From NCBI GenBank assembly GCA_016929395.1, contig JAFGIX010000006.1:1-45623 (forward strand): a stretch of 45,623 bases of DNA, in the 5' to 3' direction. This DNA comes from Candidatus Zymogenus saltonus. Its GTDB lineage: Bacteria; Desulfobacterota; Zymogenia; Zymogenales; Zymogenaceae. The position numbers and the translations under genes are program-made. The notes below the pieces were generated by a model. That model made no database searches, was not told where the DNA came from, and saw only the letters and a list, made by a program, of their open reading frames with translations. Shown here piece after piece: positions 32,229-40,706 of this stretch; the first letter of the stretch is position 1, and each line of letters begins with the position of its first letter.

Positions 32229-33503
32229 ATGAAAGTTTTAATAGTGGGAGGCGGAGGAAGGGAACACGCCCTTGCGTGGAAGCTCGCCCAGGAAAATGCG
32301 ATCACCAAGATATTTACGGCCCCAGGAAACGGAGGGACGTCAAAGCTCGGCGAGAACGTTCCCTTATCTACGGATGACATCGAGGGACTTTCGGAATTTG
32401 CGTACGATCAGTGGATCGACCTCACGATAGTGGGACCGGAGGCGCCACTGACCAAGGGGATAGTCGATCTCTTCAATGAAAAGGGGCTCAAGATATTCGG
32501 ACCCGATAAGGCGGCTGCCCAAATCGAGGGATCAAAATCGTTTTCCAAAAATCTGATGAAGAAATACAACATTCCCACGGCGGACTTCAAGGAGTTCACA
32601 GATCCGGATGAGGCGAAGGAGTTCATCAACAGGATAGGCGCCCCCGTCGTGGTAAAAGCCGACGGCCTGGCGGCCGGAAAGGGCGTGATCATCTCGAGGG
32701 TTATAAAGGAGGCGAACGACGCTATAGACCGAATCATGATAAAGAAGGAATTCGGCGACGCCGGAGACAGGGTTGTCATAGAGGAGTTCCTCACCGGCGA
32801 GGAGGCGTCGTTTCTGGCCTTCACGGACGGCGAGACGGTAATCCCGATGGCATCCTCCCAGGATCACAAGCCGATCTACAACAACGACGAGGGCCCCAAC
32901 ACCGGGGGGATGGGAGCCTACTCCCCTGCGCCGGTGGTGACCGACGAGATCTTCGACAAGATAATGAACGAGGTGATGATCCCCACCGTCAACGGTATGA
33001 AGGCGGAGGGAGCGCCTTATACTGGCGTCCTCTACGCCGGGCTTATGATAAAGGAAGGTGAGCCGAAGGTGCTGGAGTTCAACGCCCGCTTCGGCGACCC
33101 CGAGGCCCAGCCCCTCCTCCAAAGGCTGAAGAGCGACCTCTCCCCAGTACTCCTCGCCACGATAAACGGGAACCTGAAGGGGATGACCCTCGAGTGGGAC
33201 GACCGGCCCTCTGTCTGTGTCGTGATGGCCTCCGGCGGCTACCCTGAAAAATACAAGATCGGAAAGGAGATATTCGGCATCGACATGGCAAACGAGATGA
33301 AGGACGTCGTGGTCTTCCACGCGGGAACCTCCTACATCGGAAAACATCTCAACACGAGCGGCGGGAGGGTCCTGGGGGTCACGGCGATGGGGGCGGACCT
33401 CAAAGACGCCATCGACCGCGTCTACGAGGCGGTCCACAAGATCGACTTCTACGAGGCCCACTACAGAACGGATATTGGGGCGAAGGGATTGAAATATGTC
33501 TAA
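32229..33503 (+). CDS. purD: Phosphoribosylamine-glycine ligase
   Basis: The 424-residue ATP-grasp ligase joins phosphoribosylamine and glycine (GAR synthetase). It has the N-terminal VGGGGREHALAWKLA motif, the ATP-grasp core (VVVKADGLAAGKGVIIS near residue 140, VIEEFLTGEEASFLAF near 186), GPNTGGMGAYSPAP near 224, and the metal-binding EFNARFGDPEAQPLL near 282. The C-terminal domain is complete. AGGAC lies before the ATG. It overlaps purE by eight bases, so translation is probably coupled. Confidence 0.97.
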   Translation: MKVLIVGGGGREHALAWKLAQENAITKIFTAPGNGGTSKLGENVPLSTDDIEGLSEFAYDQWIDLTIVGPEAPLTKGIVDLFNEKGLKIFGPDKAAAQIEGSKSFSKNLMKKYNIPTADFKEFTDPDEAKEFINRIGAPVVVKADGLAAGKGVIISRVIKEANDAIDRIMIKKEFGDAGDRVVIEEFLTGEEASFLAFTDGETVIPMASSQDHKPIYNNDEGPNTGGMGAYSPAPVVTDEIFDKIMNEVMIPTVNGMKAEGAPYTGVLYAGLMIKEGEPKVLEFNARFGDPEAQPLLQRLKSDLSPVLLATINGNLKGMTLEWDDRPSVCVVMASGGYPEKYKIGKEIFGIDMANEMKDVVVFHAGTSYIGKHLNTSGGRVLGVTAMGADLKDAIDRVYEAVHKIDFYEAHYRTDIGAKGLKYV

Positions 33504-33984
33504 TAGTGTCTTGATCGTCATGGGGAGCAAATCCGACAGGGATGTCATGGAGGAGGCCGTTAAGATCCTTGACTCCCTCGGAATTCCTAACAAGATGCGG
33601 ATAGCCTCCGCCCACAGGACGCCGGAGGTCGTCGGCGAGATAGCCAAAGGGGCAAGGAAAGATGGCGTCGCCGTCATCATCGCCGGGGCCGGCTACGCCG
33701 CCCATCTGGCGGGAGTGGTCGCCTCGATGACCACCATTCCCGTGATCGGGGTCCCCATCGCCTCGTCGAGCCTTGCGGGGATCGACGCCCTCCTCTCCAC
33801 GGTGCAGATGCCCCCGGGCGTCCCCGTGGCCACGGTGGGGATCGGCGCCGCCGGGGCGAAAAACGCCGCGCTCCTCGCCGCGGAGATACTGGCCGTGTCG
33901 GACGATAAAATCGCAAAGAAGCTGGAAGAATACCGCAACGAGATGAGGGAGAAGGTGATAAAGGCGGATAAGGAGCTCGGCTGA
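33496..33984 (+). CDS. purE: 5-(carboxyamino)imidazole ribonucleotide mutase, class I
   Basis: The 162-residue mutase moves the carboxyl group of N5-CAIR to make CAIR in purine synthesis. The class I motifs are present: [10 protein letters not shown] near residue 9, ASAHRTPE near 36, [14 protein letters not shown] near 67, and [20 protein letters not shown] near 95. A purK gene, its usual partner, is not in the window. AAGGGA lies inside the end of purD and serves as the ribosome site. No terminator follows; a repeat-rich region begins about 70 bases later. Confidence 0.96.
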   Translation: MSNSVLIVMGSKSDRDVMEEAVKILDSLGIPNKMRIASAHRTPEVVGEIAKGARKDGVAVIIAGAGYAAHLAGVVASMTTIPVIGVPIASSSLAGIDALLSTVQMPPGVPVATVGIGAAGAKNAALLAAEILAVSDDKIAKKLEEYRNEMREKVIKADKELG

Positions 33985-34377
33985 TTTCACTATGTTGTTG
34001 GGGGCCGGTGGTTGGTGGTCGGGTTACTATGTAAATACTTAACAGCCAATAGAAGCTTTAAATGTCATTCCCTTAGAAAGCGGGAATCCAGAATAATGTG
34101 TCATTCCCTTGGGAAGCGGGAACCCAGCCTGTCCCCACGTATGTGGGGGCAAAATATCTTTCTGGATTCCCAATCGCGTTGGGAATGACAGAATAATAAA
34201 TCCCAATCAAGTTGGGAATGACGGTATTAGTTCCCGGTCGAGCCGGGATTGGCTTATAATCAAAAGAGATAAGAAACATATGCGCCCTGTCGATTGAAAA
34301 ATATATTTACAATTGAATCGTCCGAGCATATAATTTCCAAGATTTCCCATTTATTACTTTATTTTGCGGAGGAACTC
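33985..34377. repeat. Dispersed repeat family 1, copy B, and flanks
   Basis: From about 34058 to 34245 the block carries two GTCATTCCC...GCGGGAA units, the hairpin CCCCAC-GTAT-GTGGGG (34133-34148), AATATCTTTCTGGATTCCC and three TGGGAATGAC/GCCGGGATTG ends. It is the fullest copy in the window, in the same orientation as copies A and C. The last 130 bases before the lipoprotein gene hold only its ribosome site. Confidence 0.85.
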
Positions 34378-34848
34378 ATGAAGCCAATGAAGTCCTGCTG
34401 TCTACCGATACCATTGTTAATGTCGGCAATAATCCTGCTCCTTATCTTCGGATGCGCAACACCCCCACCTCCCGCCCCGAAAACATACCGTACGACAATG
34501 ACGGTCTCGGAATGGCCCCACTGGACGGAGATCCCGACGAATAAGAGCGAATTTGAGAGCATATGGAAGACGGTCCTTGACGTCCTGACGGAAAAAGCGG
34601 CGATCAACACGATGGACAAGGAGGCGGGCTATATAGTCACCGAGTGGAAGAATGCTGGTCGTGGTGATGAGTGGCGATACACGGTAAAAATATACAACGA
34701 AAGAAAGGTAGTCAAATATGGGTATGAGATCAGATGGATTGCCACACAGAAATATTTCAGTCTTCCTGATGAATTCTACAACGATATCCAGTCCCCCTGG
34801 GGAATGATCTATTATCCTTTAAAAGAAAGGCTGCAGTCGATAAAGTAG
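34378..34848 (+). CDS. Putative lipoprotein
   Basis: The 156-residue protein starts with a lipoprotein signal: hydrophobic LLMSAIILLLIFGC with the lipidated cysteine at residue 26, followed by the Pro-rich ATPPPPAPK linker. The body (WPHWTEIPTNKSEFESIWKT onwards) is a single mixed alpha/beta domain with many Trp and Tyr residues. It resembles small NlpC/BamC-like or LPS-associated lipoproteins only in outline, so I give no function. I chose the ATG at 34378 because GGAGG lies six bases before it. The product would be anchored to the outer or inner membrane. The gene sits alone inside the repeat-rich patch between purE and the cytochrome genes. Confidence 0.7.
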   Translation: MKPMKSCCLPIPLLMSAIILLLIFGCATPPPPAPKTYRTTMTVSEWPHWTEIPTNKSEFESIWKTVLDVLTEKAAINTMDKEAGYIVTEWKNAGRGDEWRYTVKIYNERKVVKYGYEIRWIATQKYFSLPDEFYNDIQSPWGMIYYPLKERLQSIK

Positions 34849-34913
34849 ATTTCCAAACCGCGGCCGGTGGCGCTGACAAGAAGAGTGCTATTAAGCAATA
34901 AATAAAAAAACAT

Positions 34914-35003
34914 CGTCATTGCGAGAGTGGCGGACAAAGGCCTCTTCAGAGACAAGGGGCTTAAGCCCCTTGTCTTCTTGTCATAGGCGGATGAAGCAAT
35001 CGG
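34914..35003 (+). repeat. Dispersed repeat family 2, copy 1
   Basis: Starts CGTCATTGCGAGAG and ends GATGAAGCAATCG. It contains a perfect 24-base palindrome (34951-34974, GACAAGGGGCTT and its complement). The second copy lies at 35638 in the same orientation, after the TPR gene. Confidence 0.75.
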
Positions 35004-35009
35004 GTTATA

Positions 35010-35621
35010 ATGAAAAACATAAGATTAATAGTAACACTTCTTATAAGCGCCCTCCTCCTGGCGCCCCTCCCGGCGGTCGCCCAGAGCGCGGAAGACTGGG
35101 TCGAGAAGGGTCTCGAGTACGGGAAAGGGGGCCAGATAGAAAAGGCGATCGACGCCTTCAACAAGGCGATAGAGATCGATCCGAACTACGCCTGGGCCTA
35201 CAACGCCAGGGGGTTTGCGTTAAGCGATCTAAAGAGACACGAGGAGGCTGTGGCCGACTACACAAGGGCGATAACCATCTCGCCGAACTTCGCCAACGCC
35301 TACTACAACAGGGGAAACGCATACAGCGACCTGAAAAGATTCGACGAGGCGATCGCGGACTACACAGTAGCTGTAAAAATCGCCCCGAGATACGCCAAGG
35401 CCTACTACGCGAGGGGAAGCGCATACGGCTCCCTGGGGAGATACAAGGAGGCGGCGGATGACTTCACCGGGGCTTTAAACATCTACCCGGATCTCATTCC
35501 GGCCTACTACGCCAGGGGAATGGCCTTCAAGGCGATGGGAAATATCGAGAGGGCCAGGACCGACTTCAAGAAAGCCTGCGCCGGCGGGATCGATAATGCC
35601 TGCGAGGAGCTGAAGAAGTAG
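35010..35621 (+). CDS. Exported TPR protein
   Basis: The 203-residue protein has a signal peptide (about 1-24, ending PLPAVAQ) and then about five tetratricopeptide repeats covering residues 28-190: VEKGLEYGKGGQIEKAIDAF, WAYNARGFALSDLKRHEEAV, AYYNRGNAYSDLKRFDEAIA and so on. TPRs mediate protein contacts; the partner is unknown. The tail GGIDNACEELKK resembles Sel1-like ends. There is no ribosome site: the ATG lies just after repeat family 2 copy 1, in TTATAATG. It is bracketed by two direct copies of that repeat, which suggests a mobile cassette. Confidence 0.8.
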   Translation: MKNIRLIVTLLISALLLAPLPAVAQSAEDWVEKGLEYGKGGQIEKAIDAFNKAIEIDPNYAWAYNARGFALSDLKRHEEAVADYTRAITISPNFANAYYNRGNAYSDLKRFDEAIADYTVAVKIAPRYAKAYYARGSAYGSLGRYKEAADDFTGALNIYPDLIPAYYARGMAFKAMGNIERARTDFKKACAGGIDNACEELKK

Positions 35622-35637
35622 CTGAGTCCTAATCGGC

Positions 35638-35715
35638 CGTCATTGCGAGGAATACCTAATATAAAAGGCCTGTCTTTTGAAAGGCGAAGCGACGAAGCAA
35701 TCTCGTTGCATTGCA
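35638..35715 (+). repeat. Dispersed repeat family 2, copy 2
   Basis: Starts CGTCATTGCGAGGAA and ends GCGACGAAGCAATCTC. It is oriented as copy 1 and follows the TPR gene by 16 bases. Confidence 0.7.
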
Positions 35716-35741
35716 GGCACTTAATATATAGTGGAAGCATT

Positions 35742-36008
35742 AAATGTCATTCCCGCGAAAGCGGGAATCCAGTGAATATCTTTCTGGATTCCCAATCAAG
35801 TTGGGAATGACAGTATAGACACCCGGCGTTGGGTGGCACAGGCAATCCGGCTTGCCAGCAGGGGTTGGGGTGATTTCTTACACCTCGAAAAACGGGAACC
35901 CAGCCTGTCCCCACGTATGTGGGGGCAAAATATCTTTCTGGATTCCCATCCGGGTTGGAAATGACAGTATAATAACTCCCAATCGAGTTGGGAATGACAG
36001 TATAGACT
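35742..36008. repeat. Dispersed repeat family 1, copies C1 and C2
   Basis: C1 (35742-35820) is the short form: ATGTCATTCCCGCGAAAGCG, GAATCC, AATATCTTTCTGGATTCCC, GTTGGGAATGACAGTATAG. C2 (about 35884-36008) has the long form with the hairpin CCCCAC-GTAT-GTGGGG (35909-35924) and two GGAATGACAGTATA ends. The last end abuts the cytochrome ATG at 36009. Confidence 0.85.
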
Positions 36009-36479
36009 ATGACCCAAAAAAAAGGCAAAAACATAGAAAAGACCGACCGGAATTGCCAATCAAATGGAACCGTTAATACCGGAAGAAATTTGAGAAGCAT
36101 CCTCCTTATTTCGGCCATAGTCCTGACGGCATCCCTTCTTGGCATAGTCGTCTCCCGCGCCCAAAAGGCGGTGGACGAGGGGCCGGAGGTCATAACATTA
36201 AAGGACTACGCCGTGACCGAGGAGGCTGTGACCTTCACCCACAAGAACCACGGCAAGACCGGCGAGGTTGGCGCCGACTGCCTGACCTGCCACCACACGT
36301 CGAACAGGCTCGTCACCCCCGGCAAGTGCTCCGAGTGCCACAAGGTCAAGGAAGAGGAGGATGTGCTGAACCACCATCAGGCCTTCCACATGCTCTGCAT
36401 CGGATGCCACAAGAAGGAGATCGTCGCCGGAAACGAAAAGCTAAATCTCACCTGCGATTCATGCCATGTCCCAAAATAA
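36009..36479 (+). CDS. Membrane-anchored tetraheme cytochrome c (c3/c7 type)
   Basis: The 156-residue protein has an N-terminal hydrophobic anchor or signal (about 29-50, RSILLISAIVLTASLLGIVV) and four CxxCH heme-binding motifs at residues 91-95, 107-111, 130-134 and 149-153. Extra histidines at FTHKNHGKTG and HHQAFH may serve as second heme ligands. It should carry electrons in the periplasm. The ATG at 36009 has no ribosome site and directly follows a repeat. A TTG at 36090, preceded by GGAAG, would also give a good signal peptide. The gene overlaps resB by 14 bases, so the cytochrome and its maturation system form one operon. Confidence 0.88.
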   Translation: MTQKKGKNIEKTDRNCQSNGTVNTGRNLRSILLISAIVLTASLLGIVVSRAQKAVDEGPEVITLKDYAVTEEAVTFTHKNHGKTGEVGADCLTCHHTSNRLVTPGKCSECHKVKEEEDVLNHHQAFHMLCIGCHKKEIVAGNEKLNLTCDSCHVPK

Positions 36480-37863
36480 CGGTAAAAACGAAAAAACGAT
36501 AAAAAGGCCCTCCGAAAAATCCGTAGTCGTGGAGGTGATCGAATATCTCTCTTCCATAAGGTTTACGGTCGTAATCCTGACGACCATAGCGATAGTGGCG
36601 GGGATCGGCACGCTTGTGGGGCAGAACCTCCCGGAGACGGCCTACATCGATCTGTACGGCGATCGCTTATACTCGATCCTGAAGCTCTTTTCCATCACCG
36701 ATATCTACCACAGCGTCTACTTCAACGCCCTTCTGGCCCTCTTCATCACGAACCTCACGCTCTGCACGCTCAAGTTCGCTCCGGCGAGGATCAGGGACGC
36801 CCTGTCAAGGGATATAAGGAGGAGGAGTTACTCCCACTCCGAGAAAATCGAGTCCGGGGTCCCGAGCGAAGAATGCGTCCTGAGGGTAAAAAAGGCGCTG
36901 GGCCGCCACGCCCTCCGGCCCTTTCACCGCGTGGTCAAAAAAAGAGCCGGTAAAAAAATTGAGCTCTTCTCGGAGCCGCACCCGATCCTTTCTCTGGGCG
37001 CGCTCGTAGTCCACATAAGCATAATCGTTATTATATTAGGCGGGCTCGTCTCTTCCCTCTTCGGCTTTTCCGGCGAGATGATCATTTCCGAGGGAAGCTC
37101 GTCCAACGAGCTTTTCGTGAGGTCGGGACATATCTACAAGCTCGACTTTGACGTCGCCCTTGAGAAGTTCACGATAGAAAGCTACAGTGACGGAACGCCG
37201 AAGGAATACCGAAGCGATATAAGATTCAAGAGGGGTGGAAGCGAAGTCGACGCCGCACTGACCGTAAACCACCCCGCCAAATTCGACGGCATCAGGTTCT
37301 ACCAGTCGGACTTCGGAAACTCTCTTGAAGAGGCCGTGATCTCCATCTACGACAAGGACGGGAAGCGACTCTTCGAGGGGAAGGCCCCGTACATGGTGCC
37401 CGTTCCTATCGAAGATCTCGGAATCGCCGTTATCCTTGCGGAGTTTTTCGACAACTACGAAAACCGAGGCCCCGCGGCCCACATCATCGTCGTCAAGGGG
37501 GAAAAAATGACCGCACTCTGGGCGAACACCGACCCCCCGGAGCTTGCCGGCCCAGCGGGCAGGGGAAAGGACGGCCTCCTCTTCGTCCTTAAGAGCTACA
37601 AGCTTATCCCCTATTCCGGCATATCGGCGAGCTACGAGCCCGGACTTCCCCTTGTATGGACGGGCTTTATCCTCCTATCGATCGGCTTTACCTTTCCCCT
37701 CCTCTCCATGTCGGGGAGATTCAAGGTCGTAATAGACGAGAGAACAGGTAAAGGCGAAAAAGCCCTGTCCATTGAGGTCTGCGGCTCGCCTGGGAGGATA
37801 AAGGGGGACTTCCCGGGGAGGTTTGACAAGTTGGTAAAAACGATCGAGGAAAATCTATGCTGA
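36466..37863 (+). CDS. resB: ResB-like cytochrome c biogenesis protein (System II)
   Basis: The 465-residue protein belongs to the ResB/Ccs1 family, which with CcsA attaches heme to apocytochromes outside the inner membrane. It has the N-terminal helix RFTVVILTTIAIVAGIGTLVGQ near residue 28, a second helix (NALLALFITNLTLCTL) near 86 and a third (ALVVHISIIVIILGGLVSSLFGF) near 180. A large periplasmic region follows, with the NHPAKFDGIRFYQSDFG motif near 265, and a fourth helix near 395. The order of segments is typical. The ATG lies inside the cytochrome gene and ccsA overlaps its end by seven bases, so the three genes are coupled. Confidence 0.93.
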   Translation: MSQNNGKNEKTIKRPSEKSVVVEVIEYLSSIRFTVVILTTIAIVAGIGTLVGQNLPETAYIDLYGDRLYSILKLFSITDIYHSVYFNALLALFITNLTLCTLKFAPARIRDALSRDIRRRSYSHSEKIESGVPSEECVLRVKKALGRHALRPFHRVVKKRAGKKIELFSEPHPILSLGALVVHISIIVIILGGLVSSLFGFSGEMIISEGSSSNELFVRSGHIYKLDFDVALEKFTIESYSDGTPKEYRSDIRFKRGGSEVDAALTVNHPAKFDGIRFYQSDFGNSLEEAVISIYDKDGKRLFEGKAPYMVPVPIEDLGIAVILAEFFDNYENRGPAAHIIVVKGEKMTALWANTDPPELAGPAGRGKDGLLFVLKSYKLIPYSGISASYEPGLPLVWTGFILLSIGFTFPLLSMSGRFKVVIDERTGKGEKALSIEVCGSPGRIKGDFPGRFDKLVKTIEENLC

Positions 37864-38675
37864 GCTCCCATATTCTAAGCGTCGTGACCTTCGTCTACGG
37901 CCTCGCATTTCTTCTTTTTATCCTACATCTCCTGTTCAAGAGGAATTTCCTCAACACTGCCGGGGACATCGCCGTTTCGGTCGGGTGCAGCGCCCACGGG
38001 GCGGCGCTGATACTCCGCTGGGCCGAGTCGTACAGGATCGGCTGGGGCCACGTGCCTCTGAGCAACCTCTACGAGTCCCTCATATTTTTCTCTTTTCTGC
38101 TGGCCGTGGTCTACCTCGTCTTTCGCCTTGCAACAAAGAGGAAATTCTTAGGCGTATTCATGATTCCCCTCCCCCTTCTGGCCCTGGGCTACGCCTCCCT
38201 CTCCCCGGATGTGGAGCGGGCCATAAGTCCCCTCGTTCCGGCCCTCCAGAGCAACTGGCTTACCATCCACGTCCTGACCTGCTTTATGGCCTACGCTGCC
38301 TTCGCCTTCTCGTTTGTCGCGGCCGTCCTGTACCTTGTCAAGAAAGAGGGGAAGGAGGGAGTCCTTCCGCCGCCGGAGGCCCTCGACGACCTCGTCTATC
38401 GGGGGATAATGGCGGGGATGCCCCTTCTGACGCTCGGAATAATCACAGGCTCCGCATGGGCCCACTACGCCTGGGGCTCGTACTGGTCGTGGGACCCGAA
38501 GGAGACGTGGTCATTGATAACGTGGATAGTCTACGCCATCTTCCTCCACCTGAGGCTCATGGGGAGGTGGCGAGGGACAAGGAGCGCCGTCCTCTCGATA
38601 GTCGGATTTTTCACGGTGATATTCACCTTTCTGGGAGTGAACTATATCCTTTCGGGCCTCCACTCATACCTTTAG
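37857..38675 (+). CDS. ccsA: CcsA/ResC-like cytochrome c assembly protein (System II)
   Basis: The 272-residue integral membrane protein is the heme-handling partner of ResB. It has about eight helices and the tryptophan-rich heme-binding motif WGSYWSWDPKETW near residue 203, preceded by WAHYA and followed by HLRLMGRWRG. Conserved His residues lie in WGHVPLSNLYES near 62 and at SGLHSYL at the C-terminus. All key elements for heme export and ligation are kept. It is the last gene of the cytochrome unit. No clear terminator follows in the 230-base gap to the phosphodiesterase gene. Confidence 0.95.
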   Translation: MLSSHILSVVTFVYGLAFLLFILHLLFKRNFLNTAGDIAVSVGCSAHGAALILRWAESYRIGWGHVPLSNLYESLIFFSFLLAVVYLVFRLATKRKFLGVFMIPLPLLALGYASLSPDVERAISPLVPALQSNWLTIHVLTCFMAYAAFAFSFVAAVLYLVKKEGKEGVLPPPEALDDLVYRGIMAGMPLLTLGIITGSAWAHYAWGSYWSWDPKETWSLITWIVYAIFLHLRLMGRWRGTRSAVLSIVGFFTVIFTFLGVNYILSGLHSYL

Positions 38676-38905
38676 AGGGAAATCTATTTGAAAAAATCGT
38701 CTTGTAACAATCGGCGTATCCCGTTCAGAACGGTCTTTGTTCATATTGACCACCATACAAATCATCCCGATAATTCTAAGATTAGAGTTGACATACCAAG
38801 GCTCAAAATGGTATTTAAGAGCGGGGGCCGGCAGCTTTTCACATCAATACACTTAGCGAACAATTTTTAAAAACCATATAGAACTCTCGATAAGGGGAAT
38901 GCCGT

Positions 38906-39667
38906 ATGTCCAAAAACGTTAAAGAATTGTTAAAGAAGCCGCCCCTGGCCATCGCCCACAGGGGGGATCCCCTCGTAAAGCCCCAGAACACTAAGGGGGC
39001 CTTTCTCTCCGCCATGGAATATGACATCGACTTCATAGAGACCGACATCAACATGACCAAGGACGGGGCGCTTGTCGTCGTCCACGACCAGAAGGTGGAC
39101 AACGTCAGCAACGGAAAGGGGTGGGTGGTAAACTTCACCCTCGATGAGTTGAAAAAGCTCGACTTCGGCTCGTGGATGGGGCCCGGGATGGGCCCGGAGA
39201 CGATATTGACCATAGCGGAGTTTATCGAGCTCACAAAAGACGGCGTCGATTGTCTCAATATCGAGATAAAGAGCGGACCCGTTAAATACGACGGGATCTG
39301 CGAAAAGCTGGTCTCCACCCTCGAAAGCTACGACATGATAGACCGGGTCATAATCTCCTCCTTCGATCACCTGCTTCTAAAAAACCTCAAGGAGATGAAA
39401 CCCGAGATATTAACCGCGATCCTCTACAACGCGGGGCTGATCGACCACATCACTCCGGCAAAGAGCGCGTTGGCCGACGGCGTTCACCCGGAGCACGCCC
39501 AGATGACGGCGGACACCGTCAAGGCCATCAAGGATGCGGGGTTTTTCATCAACGTCTGGACGGTGGACGACGAGGAAGACATGAAGAGGATGATCGATCT
39601 CGAAGTTTCGGGGATTATATCGAACTTCCCGGCAAAGCTGTGTAAAGTTATCAAGGACGGGAGGTAA
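38906..39667 (+). CDS. Glycerophosphodiester phosphodiesterase family protein
   Basis: The 253-residue TIM-barrel protein belongs to the GDPD family, which hydrolyses glycerophosphodiesters to glycerol-3-phosphate and an alcohol. The catalytic His18 is in IAHRG, the metal ligands are in ETDINMTKDG and NIEIK, and the second His lies in VVVHDQK near 59. The INVWTVDD motif near 214 is typical. The usual PENT motif reads PQNT, so Glu is replaced by Gln27. There is no signal peptide, so it acts in the cytosol. AAGGGG precedes the ATG. It appears to be a single gene. Confidence 0.9.
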   Translation: MSKNVKELLKKPPLAIAHRGDPLVKPQNTKGAFLSAMEYDIDFIETDINMTKDGALVVVHDQKVDNVSNGKGWVVNFTLDELKKLDFGSWMGPGMGPETILTIAEFIELTKDGVDCLNIEIKSGPVKYDGICEKLVSTLESYDMIDRVIISSFDHLLLKNLKEMKPEILTAILYNAGLIDHITPAKSALADGVHPEHAQMTADTVKAIKDAGFFINVWTVDDEEDMKRMIDLEVSGIISNFPAKLCKVIKDGR

Positions 39668-40068
39668 CATCTTAAGCAAGCGATCCGCCCTCGGTCGGTC
39701 CGAATCTTTACGTTGACTTCGACGTTAAATTTAAGGGGGGGAATCCCGAATTTTTTTTCGGGTGGCTCAATGGGCCTTCGCCGCCAAAGGTTCGACACAC
39801 GGCAAACTTCAACCAATATGTCCTGATTCCAGTTTTGATTTGAAACGGAGTCGGGGTGACGTTTTTAGGTTTTTGTATAAAATAGATGCATTGTATATCG
39901 GAAGACTCGAATACCACCCTCTCCCTCCCTTCCCCCCTCCCCTCGTCTCCCTTTCCCCCTGAAGATATGTACCTGTGTCTCTATTGCTTTATAAACCGCC
40001 CGTTCACAAATGGATCCGCCGGCCAGACCATCTCAAGCAGATAATTACAGACTATCCCGGCTCCCCGC
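39668..40068. other. 401-base gap with a homopyrimidine tract
   Basis: No gene is evident. It contains a hairpin CCCGAA-TTTTTT-TTCGGG (39745-39762) without a following T run. An almost pure C/T tract lies at about 39914-39961 and could form a triplex or simply be low-complexity sequence. The right end overlaps the terminus of the methyltransferase gene without a terminator. Confidence 0.45.
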
Positions 40069-40662
40069 CTACAGGTACCTCCTCACATCTCTCTTGTATT
40101 CGAGGTATTCTTTGCCGTATTGTTTTTCCAAAAACCTCTCCTCCTGGATGACCTGCAAGTGATTGCCCAATACAACGACAAAGGCCGAAACGGCGAAGAA
40201 GATCGTGGGATATATCAGAAACGTGCCTAAAAAAAACAGGTTTAGAAAGAGGAATATCGGATTTCTCGTAACAGAGAAGACACCCCCCGTCACAAGCTTA
40301 CCTGCCGTCTTCGTGTCGATCCCCACCCTCCAGGAGCGGCCGAAAGAGAAGACTGCAAAGACAAATATGATCATTGCGGCGGCTTCCAAGATTACTCCTG
40401 AAATCCTTAAAGGCATTATGGAGAAAAGGCGCAAGTCACTGAAGAGGTGGAATTCAAGCCCCAGGCATATGGACACCGCCTCGAACGTCCAGAGGGCAAG
40501 CCCAAAGAAGATAGACTTTTCAAGATACGCCCTGACCCTGCCCCTTTCCGTCCCCAAAACGATGGGATTTATTCCAGAGAGAATCAATTGAACTATTCTG
40601 CCGATAAATATGAGATAGAATATTGATAGATTAATCAACTGGAAGTAGTCAAAAGAGTCCAT
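40069..40662 (-). CDS. Isoprenylcysteine carboxyl methyltransferase-like membrane protein
   Basis: The 197-residue protein has about five membrane helices. The C-terminal half matches the ICMT/PEMT-like fold: TGGVFSVTRNPIFLFLNLFFLG near residue 122, then HLQVIQEERFLEKQYGKEYLEYKRDVRRYL, which holds the conserved Glu-Glu and the C-terminal Arg/Tyr cluster. Bacterial members methylate small lipophilic substrates using SAM; the substrate is unknown. I chose the ATG at 40662, which has GGGGG five bases upstream, over a TTG five codons before. It lies downstream of the metallophosphoesterase pair, on the same strand but with a small gap. Confidence 0.8.
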   Translation of the reverse strand: MDSFDYFQLINLSIFYLIFIGRIVQLILSGINPIVLGTERGRVRAYLEKSIFFGLALWTFEAVSICLGLEFHLFSDLRLFSIMPLRISGVILEAAAMIIFVFAVFSFGRSWRVGIDTKTAGKLVTGGVFSVTRNPIFLFLNLFFLGTFLIYPTIFFAVSAFVVVLGNHLQVIQEERFLEKQYGKEYLEYKRDVRRYL

Positions 40663-40706
40663 TCGTTCCCCCACCAAATAAATCCGAAACCCTGTATTGT
40701 ATGTCT

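Noticed and set aside
32532-33680. Long leftward open frame opposite purD/purE
   Set aside because: Same reasoning: both opposite genes are certain and the product is composition-biased.
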